Shown here one piece after another: positions 1 through 7,308 of a DNA stretch of 55,866 nucleotides (positions are counted from its first letter, which is position 1; each line of letters starts with the position of its first letter). The translations under genes were made by a program, and so were the position numbers. Under the pieces are notes generated by a model. The model was not told the DNA's origin. It saw only the letters and a program-made list of their open reading frames with translations, and made no database searches. The DNA comes from an uncultured Lachnospiraceae bacterium (GTDB lineage Bacteria > Bacillota > Clostridia > Lachnospirales > Lachnospiraceae), in the NCBI GenBank assembly GCA_900544445.1, contig UQVK01000017.1, positions 1-55,866 of the forward strand. The letters are read 5' to 3'.

Positions 1-487
1 GCGTTTTCCCGCAGATGACAAGGCCGCTGGTGTTTCTGTCCAGGCGGTTGCAGACGGAGGGACGGAAGCTGGAAAGTTCCTCCTCCTTCAGCTTTCCGTC
101 CGCAAGCAGATAGTCCGTCAGCCATTCGTTCAGGGAGTAATCCTGTGCCTGCGCCTTCTGGGTCAGCAGTCCGGCGGGCTTATCCGCAAGAAGCACCTGG
201 CTGTCCTCGTACAAAACCGGAACGGAAAGAAGCTCTTCTTTCCGGACGGTGGAAACCGGAGAAGCGGTTCCCCGGAATTTGTCAATAGTTTCCTCCGAAA
301 GAAAAAAGCAGACCCGGTCTCCTGCGTTCAGCTTCTCGCTCCCATCCGCTTTGTGGCCGTTCAGCGTGATGTTCTTTTTTCGGAGCATTTTATAAAGGAA
401 ACCGCTTCCGGCTTCCTTCAGATATTTTTTCAGATATTTGTCAAAACGTTGTCCGCCCTCGTTGGGGCCGATGGTCACTTCTCTCAT
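1..487 (-). CDS. RluA/RluD-family pseudouridine synthase, 3' end cut by window edge
   Basis: The N-terminal 162 residues of a pseudouridine synthase that acts on uridines in rRNA or tRNA. Residues about 12-60 form an S4 RNA-binding domain (GGQRFDKYLKKYL, then NITLNGHKADG). The catalytic domain starts near residue 85 (VLYEDSQVLLADKPAGLL). The catalytic Asp is near residue 149 in NRLDRNTSG; most family members have HRLD, so Asn for His is a small variation. The ATG at 485-487 begins MREVTIGPNEGG. It follows the membrane-protein gene at 526-1095 by 38 nt on the same strand, so the two are probably co-transcribed. The C-terminal part lies outside the window, so the exact subfamily (RluC, RluD or other) cannot be fixed. 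Confidence 0.9.
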   Translation of the reverse strand, partial: MREVTIGPNEGGQRFDKYLKKYLKEAGSGFLYKMLRKKNITLNGHKADGSEKLNAGDRVCFFLSEETIDKFRGTASPVSTVRKEELLSVPVLYEDSQVLLADKPAGLLTQKAQAQDYSLNEWLTDYLLADGKLKEEELSSFRPSVCNRLDRNTSGLVICGKT

Positions 488-525
488 GGGACTTCCTTTC
501 ACATGCCGGAATATACGCCGGAGGA

Positions 526-1095
526 TCAAATGGAAATGGCCTTTATCAGAGAAAATACGGCGTTCGTCTGCGTATCTTCCACAGAGAGCTCCTTTAACTG
601 ATCCAGGCGGTTCAGATATTTGGGCGTATCCTGAAAGATTTTCACGCGTACATCCTTAATGGCATCCTTTGCCATCATCTCCTTCAGATGCTTCTCGCAG
701 GCGTCGGTTTTACACTTGGGATTCACGGTAAGGCCGATCAGGCTGTTGCCCTTAAAAACCAGGTGTACCAGCTCAAAGGTGGCGTCATAGCTGGTGAGAA
801 CCACATCATAAAGCTGGGGAAGTCCCTGTGCATGGGGAAGGATCCGTTCATGCAGCTCTTCACTGCAGCCCTTCGCCCGAAGGAACATGATCATGCCCAC
901 CGCGCTGCGGCTGGCGGGCAGGCAGCCGAGCACTGCCACGATGGTCAGCAGGTTTTTATTCGTGCCGGTGGTCAGCAAGCCGGACAGATATACCGCAAGG
1001 GAAAGGCAGAAAAGCACCGCCGTTTTGGCGATTTCCAGCTTCCGCTGATGCTTCAGATATCCGTAATCACCCTTTTTCGTCTTCTGTTTTTTCAT
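526..1095 (-). CDS. Conserved two-helix membrane protein of unknown function
   Basis: A 189-residue protein. A basic N-terminus (MKKQKTKKGDYGYLKHQRK) is followed by two hydrophobic segments at about residues 24-42 and 47-70, then a soluble domain with no motif I recognise. A longer reading frame is open to 1191, but the ATG at 1093-1095 has an upstream GGAG and starts a typical cytoplasmic basic tail, so I use it. A good promoter lies at 1236-1264. The gene leads into the pseudouridine synthase. Similar short proteins next to rluD-like genes are my recollection for Lachnospiraceae, not something shown here. Function unknown. Confidence 0.7.
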   Translation of the reverse strand: MKKQKTKKGDYGYLKHQRKLEIAKTAVLFCLSLAVYLSGLLTTGTNKNLLTIVAVLGCLPASRSAVGMIMFLRAKGCSEELHERILPHAQGLPQLYDVVLTSYDATFELVHLVFKGNSLIGLTVNPKCKTDACEKHLKEMMAKDAIKDVRVKIFQDTPKYLNRLDQLKELSVEDTQTNAVFSLIKAISI

Positions 1096-1235
1096 GAAAT
1101 TCTCAATACTCCATTCCGGAGCTCCCGCGGCGGGGCAAAGAGCTCTCAAATTCAGGTCGTCTGACGGCTGTTGGCGCACTGGCGCCCGCAAACGCTTTGC
1201 CCTGGCAATCAGGGGGCGATACAGCCGCTTTTGTT

Positions 1236-1264
1236 AGTGTATCATATTCTGATGTTGGGGTCAA
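1236..1264 (-). promoter_or_regulatory. Sigma-A type promoter for the membrane protein-pseudouridine synthase pair
   Basis: Read on the minus strand: -35 TTGACC (1259-1264), 17-nt spacer, -10 TACACT (1236-1241). Transcription would start near 1229 and give a leader of about 130 nt. The arrangement is divergent from the XRE regulator promoter, about 55 nt away. Confidence 0.55.
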
Positions 1265-1304
1265 AAAATCTTTTGCTTCCAGTTCAGCCCTGCCTGAATT
1301 GTCT

Positions 1305-1370
1305 AATGTAAAGGAAACTTGACATAAGGTATATAAAATGCTATATTCAAAATGTAAAGGAACCTTGTCA
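1305..1370 (+). promoter_or_regulatory. Promoter flanked by two operator-like direct repeats, upstream of the XRE regulator
   Basis: Promoter: -35 TTGACA (1319-1324), 17-nt spacer, -10 TATATT (1342-1347). Two 20-bp near-identical repeats, AATGTAAAGGAAACTTGACA at 1305-1324 and AATGTAAAGGAACCTTGTCA at 1351-1370, lie 46 bp apart. The first covers the -35 and the second sits on the start of transcription. Each is an imperfect dyad (TGTAAAG...CTTGACA). This is the layout expected of a self-repressing HTH regulator; the binding itself is inferred. Confidence 0.6.
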
Positions 1371-1388
1371 AAGTGAGGTGGTCATTTC

Positions 1389-1634
1389 GTGGAAAACAGG
1401 GTTGAGGAGCTGCGGAAGGCCCTCGGACTGAACCAGGAGGATTTCGCCAGGGCAATCCGGGTATCCAGGCAGACGGTCAGCTCCATTGAAAATGGAAAAT
1501 ATAATCCATCGCTGGAGCTTGCATTCGTCATCTCGGATTTTTTCGGAAAAAGCATTGAAGAGATTTTTCTCCACAAAACGTTGAACAGGACGGATCCGCA
1601 GGAAGAAAAGGAAACGGAAGGCGGGGAACTTTAA
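1389..1634 (+). CDS. Small XRE-family HTH regulator
   Basis: An 81-residue protein that is almost wholly one helix-turn-helix domain: LRKALGLNQEDFARAIRVSRQTVSSIENGKYNPSLELA at residues about 8-45, then a short acidic tail. This is the YgzD/YozG-like type of stand-alone Cro/CI-fold regulator. The start is a GTG preceded by GTGAGGTGG; an ATG is absent. The next gene, a small membrane protein, begins 14 nt after the stop with its own GGGAGG site, so the two form an operon. The paired repeats at the promoter suggest autorepression. Such pairs of small XRE protein and membrane protein are common in Firmicutes; their signal is not known to me. Confidence 0.85.
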   Translation: MENRVEELRKALGLNQEDFARAIRVSRQTVSSIENGKYNPSLELAFVISDFFGKSIEEIFLHKTLNRTDPQEEKETEGGEL

Positions 1635-1648
1635 GAAGGGAGGTTGCC

Positions 1649-2092
1649 ATGAAAAAGAGTTATTTCATCACAGGAGCGGTTTATCTGGCGGTCGGATGTC
1701 TGATGCTGACCGTTGCTCTCCTCACGGAAAGCAGGCTGGAAGGTATTCTGTTCGGGCTGGCAGGAGCGGGAATCGTGCCGGGAATCCAGATGATCGTGCG
1801 GTATTTTTACTGGAGCCGTCCGCAGAACAGACAGCGCTATCAGGAAAAGAGGGAGCAGGAAAGAATCGAGCAGCACGATGAGCGGAAGGAAAAGCTCCGG
1901 GACAGGGCTGGACGGTATGCCTATGCGCTGGGACTCGTGGTGATCAGCCTTTCCATCCTCATTTTCTCGGTTCTCGGAGCGCTGGGGATCGTGGAGCAGT
2001 ACAGGCTGGTCGTTCTGTTCCTGGGCGGATATCTGATTTTCCAGTTCGCGACGGGAGAAGCCATTTACCGGAAACTTCTGAAAAAATATTGA
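1649..2092 (+). CDS. DUF2178/DUF3796-type four-helix membrane protein, partner of the XRE regulator
   Basis: 147 residues with hydrophobic segments at about 5-27, 32-52, 90-113 and 117-137, and a highly charged cytoplasmic loop at about 56-88 rich in Arg, Glu and Lys (KREQERIEQHDERKEKLRDR). Helix pair, charged linker, helix pair is the usual layout of membrane proteins encoded next to small YgzD-type regulators. The ATG at 1649 has GGGAGG 5 nt upstream. The gene ends before a bidirectional hairpin at 2106-2135. A role in sensing or antagonising the regulator is an inference from the pairing only. Confidence 0.7.
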   Translation: MKKSYFITGAVYLAVGCLMLTVALLTESRLEGILFGLAGAGIVPGIQMIVRYFYWSRPQNRQRYQEKREQERIEQHDERKEKLRDRAGRYAYALGLVVISLSILIFSVLGALGIVEQYRLVVLFLGGYLIFQFATGEAIYRKLLKKY

Positions 2093-2105
2093 TGATCCTG
2101 AAAGG

Positions 2106-2135
2106 AAAGGCGCCGCGAAATACCGCAGCGCCTTT
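2106..2135. terminator. Bidirectional terminator hairpin between converging genes
   Basis: AAAGGCGC (2106-2113) pairs with GCGCCTTT (2128-2135). A- and T-rich flanks on the two sides let it serve both the membrane-protein gene (+) and mgtE (-). Confidence 0.6.
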
Positions 2136-2170
2136 CTGGTGTCCGGGCTTCTGTCAGGAGAACCACTCTC

Positions 2171-3628
2171 CTATAATCCCAGAAACTGAATCAGCAGCAG
2201 CCAGGCCAGTCCGTAGTAGGAAACGGCGGCGACCAGATCGTTTACCGTGGTGATCAGGGGGCCGGAAGCAACTGCCGGATCGATCTTTAATTTTTTGAAA
2301 AGGATCGGAATTGCGGTTCCGGCAACACTGGAAAGGGTCATGGAAATCAGAAGCGCGATTCCGATGCAGGCGGACACCGCAAAGGCAAAGCCGGGCGTTC
2401 TTCCCTTAATCAGACAGATATATGCTCCGATGAGCAGAAGGGATGCGGCGGCAAGAACAATTCCGTTAAGGGCACCCACCCGTGTTTCCTTCACGATCAG
2501 GGCCAGCTTCTGCTTTCCGGTGATCTGTTCATCCATCAGCACACGGATGGTCACAGCAAGGGACTGGGTTCCCACGTTTCCCGCCATATCCAGAACCAGC
2601 GACTGGAAGCTTACCAGGATCGTCAGCTGGGCGACGATGCCTTCAAACAGCCCCACCACGCTGGACACTACCATGCCGAGGCCAAGAAGAACGATGAGCC
2701 AGGGCAGCCTTTTGCTGATGCTTTTTTTCAGCGGCTCTTCCATGTCCTCTTCGGCGGACAGACCGGCCAGCTTTGCGTAATCCTCTCCCATCGCTTCATC
2801 CACCAGTTCCACGATATCCTGGGAGGTGATGACGCCGATGAGCCGGTTTTCATTATCCAGAACGGGAATGGAATCCTCGGAGTAATCCCGCAGGCGCTCA
2901 ATGCATTCCTCGGTCTGCTCCTGCGCATACACATAAGGATAGGAGGTTGCGATGATTTCCTCCAGTTCCGTACCGTCTCTGGCGATGATCAGATCCTTTA
3001 AATCAATGGCTCCGCAGAAGGTCTGATCTGCGTCGGTGACATAAATGGTCGATACGTTGTCATTCTCAGCAGCCTGGTCCACCAGCTCCCGCATGGCCTG
3101 CCGGACGCTGATTCCGGCCTGAATCCGGATATAATTTGTGGTCATCCGGCTTCCGATTTCGTCTTCATCAAAGGAACCGATCAGGGCGATATCCCGCCTG
3201 GTCTCATCATCCATCAGATCGATCAGCGTCGCCCGTTCCGTTTTGTTCAGCTGCTTTAAATACTCCACCGCTGTGTCGGTTTCCAGATGGGACAGAATTT
3301 CCGACTGCTTCCGCACGCCCAGTTCGCTGAAATAAAGGGCGAAATCATCCGTATATTCCAGCACATCGGAAAGCGTCTGCGCATCCAGGAGACAGTAAAG
3401 TCTTGCGCGCTCTTCCCGGCTGAGCTGTTCCAGCACATCAGCGATGTCGTTTTCATGATAATTGCGGAGTTCCTCTTTTAAAAGCTTCGGGGACATCCCG
3501 CTTCTTAAGAGTGCAAGAAGTTCCTTCTGATAATCGGGATGCTGACCGCCGGAAGCGTTCCCGGCAGGAAGCCCGCTGTTGTTCTGACCGGAAAGGTCAG
3601 TGAAATTTACATTCCTGTTTTTCTCCAT
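2171..3628 (-). CDS. mgtE: Magnesium transporter MgtE
   Basis: 485 residues, the usual MgtE length. After a low-complexity N-terminus (to about residue 30) comes the helical N domain (LLRSGMSPKLLKEELRNYHENDIADVLEQL onward, to about 155), a pair of CBS domains that bind Mg2+ (about 160-285, with GAIDLKDLI and GVITSQDIV) and five membrane helices (about 308-485). These carry the family signatures DMAGNVGTQSLAV and DPAVASGPLITTVND, which line the Mg2+ pore. The protein imports Mg2+ and closes when cytosolic Mg2+ is high. The ATG at 3626-3628 follows AAAGGAG. It lies behind a long structured leader with an intrinsic terminator (3629-4060), so transcription attenuation is likely. It appears to be a single-gene unit. 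Confidence 0.96.
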   Translation of the reverse strand: MEKNRNVNFTDLSGQNNSGLPAGNASGGQHPDYQKELLALLRSGMSPKLLKEELRNYHENDIADVLEQLSREERARLYCLLDAQTLSDVLEYTDDFALYFSELGVRKQSEILSHLETDTAVEYLKQLNKTERATLIDLMDDETRRDIALIGSFDEDEIGSRMTTNYIRIQAGISVRQAMRELVDQAAENDNVSTIYVTDADQTFCGAIDLKDLIIARDGTELEEIIATSYPYVYAQEQTEECIERLRDYSEDSIPVLDNENRLIGVITSQDIVELVDEAMGEDYAKLAGLSAEEDMEEPLKKSISKRLPWLIVLLGLGMVVSSVVGLFEGIVAQLTILVSFQSLVLDMAGNVGTQSLAVTIRVLMDEQITGKQKLALIVKETRVGALNGIVLAAASLLLIGAYICLIKGRTPGFAFAVSACIGIALLISMTLSSVAGTAIPILFKKLKIDPAVASGPLITTVNDLVAAVSYYGLAWLLLIQFLGL

Positions 3629-4060
3629 ACCGCTTGCTCCTTTCGCTTTTTAATCATGCAGAATTTCCGAAAGGAGAAAACTCTCCTTTCGTCCTCAGGC
3701 TGCCTGCGCTGAAGCGTGCGGATGAAAGGATGACTGCTCATCCCGTAAGGACGTCTGCCCCGCGGCGGATATCCCCGGAGAGCCTGTGCTGCAAAAGGGC
3801 ATAAAAATACCATTGCCGCGCAAATCGGTGCAGATCCTTTCATCAACACAAACGGTCCGCAAAAAGGGCAATGGTATCCAATATCGTCAAATGGTATGTG
3901 AATCGGAATATGGGCGGATCGGGCCGACCATGTCCGCATTCCGACATACATGCATACTTCGCCTATTGTCTGCCATGCCCCAACTTCGTCCATTACTACT
4001 GCCGCAGCCGTCCATACTCTCACCTCACTTTTCTCTTATATCGTATTTATATGTTCCGTT
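3629..4060 (-). promoter_or_regulatory. Long structured mgtE leader; candidate riboswitch of unidentified class
   Basis: No gene in this 430-nt stretch looks real; a 138-codon open frame through it has no family features. On the minus strand the RNA shows, in order: (1) a GGTGAG element near 4020; (2) a compound stem in which GTATG(T)CGGAAT pairs with ATTCCGAT(T)CACATAC around an inner GCGGA/TCCGC hairpin (about 3892-3958); (3) two copies of ATACCATT, of which the second pairs with AATGGTAT of the terminator; (4) the terminator at 3803-3877; (5) a 9-bp hairpin CGAAAGGAG/CTCCTTTCG near 3664-3695. I could not align it to the M-box (ykoK) consensus beyond the GGTGAG element. Confidence 0.55.
3803..3877 (-). 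terminator. Intrinsic terminator or attenuator inside the mgtE leader
   Basis: An 11-bp perfect stem of ATACCATTGCC (minus strand, from 3867-3877) and GGCAATGGTAT (from 3807-3817), followed by TTTTTA. The loop is about 49 nt. A second ATACCATT copy upstream (near 3893-3900) could compete for the same arm. Lying before mgtE, it would set read-through into the transporter gene. Confidence 0.6.
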
Positions 4061-4063
4061 GGC

Positions 4064-4092
4064 AGAATATATCCATTTCCGCCATTTGTAAA
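4064..4092 (-). promoter_or_regulatory. Probable mgtE promoter
   Basis: Minus strand -35 TTTACA (4087-4092), 17-nt spacer, -10 TATTCT (4064-4069); predicted start near 4057. A better -35 (TTGACA at about 4115-4120) exists further upstream but has no good -10 at 17 nt. Confidence 0.4.
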
Positions 4093-4115
4093 CTACCATA
4101 AATGGCAGGGAATTG

Positions 4116-4970
4116 TCAACCTTTCTCGTAAAAAAGAACCCCCAAAGTTCCCGGACCGCAATGGCTTGAAATCACGCCTCCCGCCCTGGTAATGAGAATT
4201 TCTTCAAAATGATGGAGACCCTTCAGATATTCCTCCACAGACCGGATCACGGCTTCTTCGCATCCGGAATGGGTGATGAAAATTCTGTGGGGATCCGCCT
4301 GGCGAAGCTGCATTTCCATATCCTGCACATATTTCAGAATCACCTTGTCCTGATTGCCCCGGTACTTCTTCCCGGCTTCCATTTTTCCGTCCGTCACTTC
4401 TATTCTGGGCTTCAGCTTCAGTTTTCCGCCGAAAAGCGCCACAACGGAGGAGCATCTTCCGCCCATTGCCAGATAATCCAGACGCTCTACCACAAAGCTG
4501 GCCCTGACCCTGCCACGCTCCTGCTCAATCTGCGTTACGATCTCCTGCGCGGCAAGCCCCTGTCCGGCAAGCTCTGCCGCCCGGAGAACCTGCAGTCCGA
4601 TTCCGGTGGAAAGATTCTTAGAATCGATGACGTACAAGCCCGTATAGTTCAGCTCTTCCTTTACCATGCGCATCACATTGCAGGTCGTGGACATGGACTC
4701 GGATATGCCGAAAAAGATCATTTCATCTCCGTTTTTCTGAAAAGCGGATGCCATTTCCAACGCCCTGTCGTAGGCGACGGCAGCCGTTTTCGGCGTCTTA
4801 TGCATTTTTTCCGACCAGACATAGATCTCGTCAGGGCTGATCTCTTCCCCGTCGCTGTAGCTCTTCATATCCAGCACGATGTTCAGGGGCAGAATGCTGA
4901 TCCCATATTTCTGTAACAGGCTTTCTGATAAGTCACATGTGCTGTCCGCTGTTATTCTGATTTTTCCCAT
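4116..4970 (-). CDS. DegV-family fatty-acid-binding protein
   Basis: 284 residues, full length for DegV proteins, which bind fatty acids and in some Gram-positives act as FakB partners of the fatty acid kinase FakA. The signature ITADSTCDLS is at residues 5-14, the ligand-contacting segment SESMSTTCN at about 91-99, and the C-terminal HSGCEEAV...HCGPGTLGVLF lies near residues 232-281. The ATG at 4968-4970 follows GGGAG. No fakA gene is in the window. The start codon region overlaps a decayed acetyltransferase frame. Lipid binding is a family property and the true ligand is unknown. Confidence 0.9.
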   Translation of the reverse strand: MGKIRITADSTCDLSESLLQKYGISILPLNIVLDMKSYSDGEEISPDEIYVWSEKMHKTPKTAAVAYDRALEMASAFQKNGDEMIFFGISESMSTTCNVMRMVKEELNYTGLYVIDSKNLSTGIGLQVLRAAELAGQGLAAQEIVTQIEQERGRVRASFVVERLDYLAMGGRCSSVVALFGGKLKLKPRIEVTDGKMEAGKKYRGNQDKVILKYVQDMEMQLRQADPHRIFITHSGCEEAVIRSVEEYLKGLHHFEEILITRAGGVISSHCGPGTLGVLFYEKG

Positions 4971-5117
4971 TTTGCGTTTCTCCCGTAATCTCTTTTTTCA
5001 TCACCTGTGCGGATGACCGCTTGCTCCCCCAGTCCAGAGAGATTCTTTCACAGCTGCAGAAGCCGAGTCTTTCCCAGAAGGGCTTCACGTTATCCTTATA
5101 TTTGGAGTAAAGGTTTA
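4933..5117 (-). pseudogene. C-terminal remnant of a GNAT-type acetyltransferase
   Basis: Between the winged-helix gene and degV, the minus strand reads YSKYKDNVKPFWERLGF, then SCERISLDWGS and SAQVMKKEI. Asn-x-x-x-FW-x-x-LGF followed by two strands ending in a charged MKKE is how many GNAT acetyltransferases end. Only about 40 residues remain; the acetyl-CoA binding part is missing and no start codon or ribosome site is present. The frame runs on into degV up to 4933. The assignment rests on the FWERLGF pattern, so it is moderate. Confidence 0.4.
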
Positions 5118-5123
5118 AAAATT

Positions 5124-6359
5124 TTATTCTGTTCTCCGGATTCCTCTGACAGACAGTCCGCGGAAAGCGCTCCACTCTTCCACCATCCCGGAAAGTTCCC
5201 GGAAAAGAGTGGCCTCCTCCGGCAGCTTCCCCTCTTCGTCCTTCCAAAGCGTGACCTCCACATCCAGTCCGCTCCCTTTTTTTCGGGAAGTCCAGATGCC
5301 GACTGCCTTTCCCTGAAAAATCACCGCGCCGGGATTGGAGACGGTCCGCCAGATTTTCCGCTGAAGGGTCCTGTCAGGCTGGAGCACCGCACGGTCCCGC
5401 TGGTCCAGATAGGGATCGTAACCGTTCAGAAGAAGAAGCGGGCGGGAAAAATCCGGTTTGGAAAACAGGCTGTCGTGGTCGTCGGCAAGAATCCATGCCT
5501 TTTTTCCGCTTACGCGGACTTCCTCCATTTCCTCTGAAACCGCGGCCCACAGCCTGCGGGCCTGCTCTTTGGAGCAGCCAAGCCAGTCCGCGAACATGGT
5601 GGGGACCGCCGGTCCATAGCAGTGCAGATACTTTCTCACCAGTGCTTTCTGCGCCTCTCTCCGGGCCATTTCATCCAGGGAAGTCCCCAGCCAGTTCTGA
5701 AAGGAGGTGAAGGAAGGGCCTTCCGGCAGACGCCTGCCGAATACCACCAGGCCGCAGAAGGCACATGGGCGAAGCAGGAAGGAAACCACCGCTCCACCCA
5801 CGGTCTGACGGTCCGGTTCTCCGTACATGGAGGGCTGCATCCAGAGCTTCCGCTTTTCTTCAGGAAGAAAGGGGAGCATCCACTGGGCAAGGGTCTGATC
5901 CAGCGGATTCTTTCCCACAATTACGTTTCTGTCCAGCCCGGAAATAACCTGCTTCAACAGTTCGAACAGGTGGCCCATTTCCATTCCCAGATAATCCAGC
6001 GCCAGGGTGATGCCCCGCGTATAGATCCAGGGTTCATCCTCCTGTGGAATCAGCGCGGAAAGGAAGGTGCCGCTTTCGGAGGCCGGAAAGACAAAAGGCG
6101 CGCCCCGCAGGCTCCAGGCCTGAAGGAGCGCTTTACCCGTTTCCGAATCTGTCGGACTGCCATATAAAAGCCGCTCCATCTGCATGAGGCTGCAGGAGGG
6201 GATGCGGTGATACAGGGCATTCTCCCATGCGCCGGGAGGGGTATTCTGCATACCGCAGGCCCCCACAGCTTCCGGAATATCTTCATATGCATACGTTCGG
6301 TCAAGATGATGGGCGCGAAGCCGGAAGGCCCGGATCTGCGCCACGCTCGGTTCGTTCAT
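5124..6359 (-). CDS. Winged-helix DNA-binding domain protein (HTH_42/YcaQ-like)
   Basis: 411 residues of the AlkX/YcaQ-like 'winged helix DNA-binding domain' family, several members of which are DNA glycosylases for bulky or crosslinked bases. Typical elements are the N-terminal RAFRLRAHHLD, the central HCYGPAVPTMFADWLGCSK winged-helix segment (about 265-283), and the late LLLNGYDPYLDQRDR (about 320-334), which matches the family LLP-x-D-x-x-x-x-x-R-D pattern. In AlkX-type glycosylases a Q-x-[DQ] motif is catalytic; I do not see one clearly, so function is open. The start is the ATG at 6357-6359 because GGAGG lies 6 nt upstream; an earlier ATG at 6392 overlaps a repeat and lacks a site. Confidence 0.8.
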   Translation of the reverse strand: MNEPSVAQIRAFRLRAHHLDRTYAYEDIPEAVGACGMQNTPPGAWENALYHRIPSCSLMQMERLLYGSPTDSETGKALLQAWSLRGAPFVFPASESGTFLSALIPQEDEPWIYTRGITLALDYLGMEMGHLFELLKQVISGLDRNVIVGKNPLDQTLAQWMLPFLPEEKRKLWMQPSMYGEPDRQTVGGAVVSFLLRPCAFCGLVVFGRRLPEGPSFTSFQNWLGTSLDEMARREAQKALVRKYLHCYGPAVPTMFADWLGCSKEQARRLWAAVSEEMEEVRVSGKKAWILADDHDSLFSKPDFSRPLLLLNGYDPYLDQRDRAVLQPDRTLQRKIWRTVSNPGAVIFQGKAVGIWTSRKKGSGLDVEVTLWKDEEGKLPEEATLFRELSGMVEEWSAFRGLSVRGIRRTE

Positions 6360-6490
6360 TTTTTCCTCCATGCCGAAGCGTTGCTGAGGCACGTGCGCCG
6401 AACCTCCAGTTCGGCGCTGCGATAACGGGATTTGCGACGTTTCGGCGCAAATCTTTCTTTCCCCCCATTATACGCCGCAGGCGTACCTGT
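6360..6490 (-). repeat. Intergenic element with three hairpins carrying the downstream Shine-Dalgarno
   Basis: Hairpins: GCGCCGAAC/GTTCGGCGC (6395-6417), GATTTGCG/CGCAAATC (6429-6453) and TACGCC-GCA-GGCGTA (6471-6485). Its gene-proximal end, ACGCTTCGGCATGGAGG on the minus strand, is nearly identical to the sequence before the ATG at 25997 and resembles that before 31319. Confidence 0.6.
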
Positions 6491-6510
6491 TATCAAGTGT
6501 GATGCACGGT

Positions 6511-7278
6511 CTACATGCGCTTCAGAAACCGCGTTATCATGAGGATCAGCGAATGGGGACACAGTTTTGTCAGCAGGCCGAAGGCCCGGATCGGCAGGCT
6601 GTATACCGCTGAGGGATGTCGTCTGGCGGATGCGTAAAGGGCATCTGCCACCACATCCTTTGCGTCCGCCATCACATATTTTTTGATTGCCAGCGTGGAC
6701 GCCTTTCTCTCGGCACGTTCGAAAAATTCCGTCCGCACCGGGCCGGGACAGACGGCCGTGACGAAAATTCCCTTTTCCCGGAGCTCTTCTCCCAGCGCCC
6801 GGGAAAAGCTGAGCACATAGGATTTTCCCGCCGCGTAGACCGCAAATCCGGGCTGGGGAAGAAAGGCGGCGCTGCTGGCCAGCTGAATGATCCGGCTCCC
6901 CCGTTTCATAAAGGGAAGACAGATATGAGTCATGTGGGTCAGAGCCCGGCAGTTTAAGTCGATCATGCCAAGCTGTTCCCGGGTTTCCAGATCCGCCACA
7001 TTTCCCATCACCCCATAGCCGGAGCTGTTGATGAGCATGCGGATCACCGGGCATTCCCGCTCCAGCGTTCTCTGGAAGGTATCCAGCTGTACGGAGTCGG
7101 TGAGATCCATGGCAAAGATGCGCGTTTTATGCCGCAGCTTTTCGGAGAGCTCCTTCAAGCGTTCTCCCCGTCTTGCGATCAGCCAGAATTCCTCTATGGT
7201 TCTGAGCCCCTGATCCAGCTGGCGGGCGAACTCCCACCCCATTCCGGAAGAAGCGCCGGTTATGATGATTACGTTCAT
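6511..7278 (-). CDS. Short-chain dehydrogenase/reductase
   Basis: 255 residues, a classical SDR using NAD(P)H. The cofactor loop TGASSGMG is at 7-14, Asn in LINSSG at 84, the catalytic Ser at about 136 and the YxxxK pair Tyr148/Lys152 (YAAGK). PGPVRTEF near 185 fits the nicotinamide-proximal PG motif. Arg37-Arg38 after strand two suggest NADPH preference. The C-terminus (FGLLTKLCPHSLILMITRFLKRM) is hydrophobic and basic, as in SDRs that associate with membranes. The substrate is not deducible. It lies 30 nt downstream of the flavodoxin-fold gene on the same strand, so the two may be one transcript. Confidence 0.9.
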   Translation of the reverse strand: MNVIIITGASSGMGWEFARQLDQGLRTIEEFWLIARRGERLKELSEKLRHKTRIFAMDLTDSVQLDTFQRTLERECPVIRMLINSSGYGVMGNVADLETREQLGMIDLNCRALTHMTHICLPFMKRGSRIIQLASSAAFLPQPGFAVYAAGKSYVLSFSRALGEELREKGIFVTAVCPGPVRTEFFERAERKASTLAIKKYVMADAKDVVADALYASARRHPSAVYSLPIRAFGLLTKLCPHSLILMITRFLKRM

Positions 7279-7308
7279 ATTAAGAAAGTCCTTTCAACCT
7301 TTTCTCTT

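Noticed and set aside
3640..3760. Hammerhead-like ribozyme in the mgtE leader (a CTGAGGACGAAA stretch)
   Set aside because: The core CUGAUGA and GAAA arrangement with three helices is not present; the match is superficial.
3607..4023. 138-codon open frame on the minus strand across the mgtE leader
   Set aside because: No ribosome site, no family features, Pro/Arg/Cys composition typical of noncoding frames, and it would run through the terminator stem and the start of mgtE.
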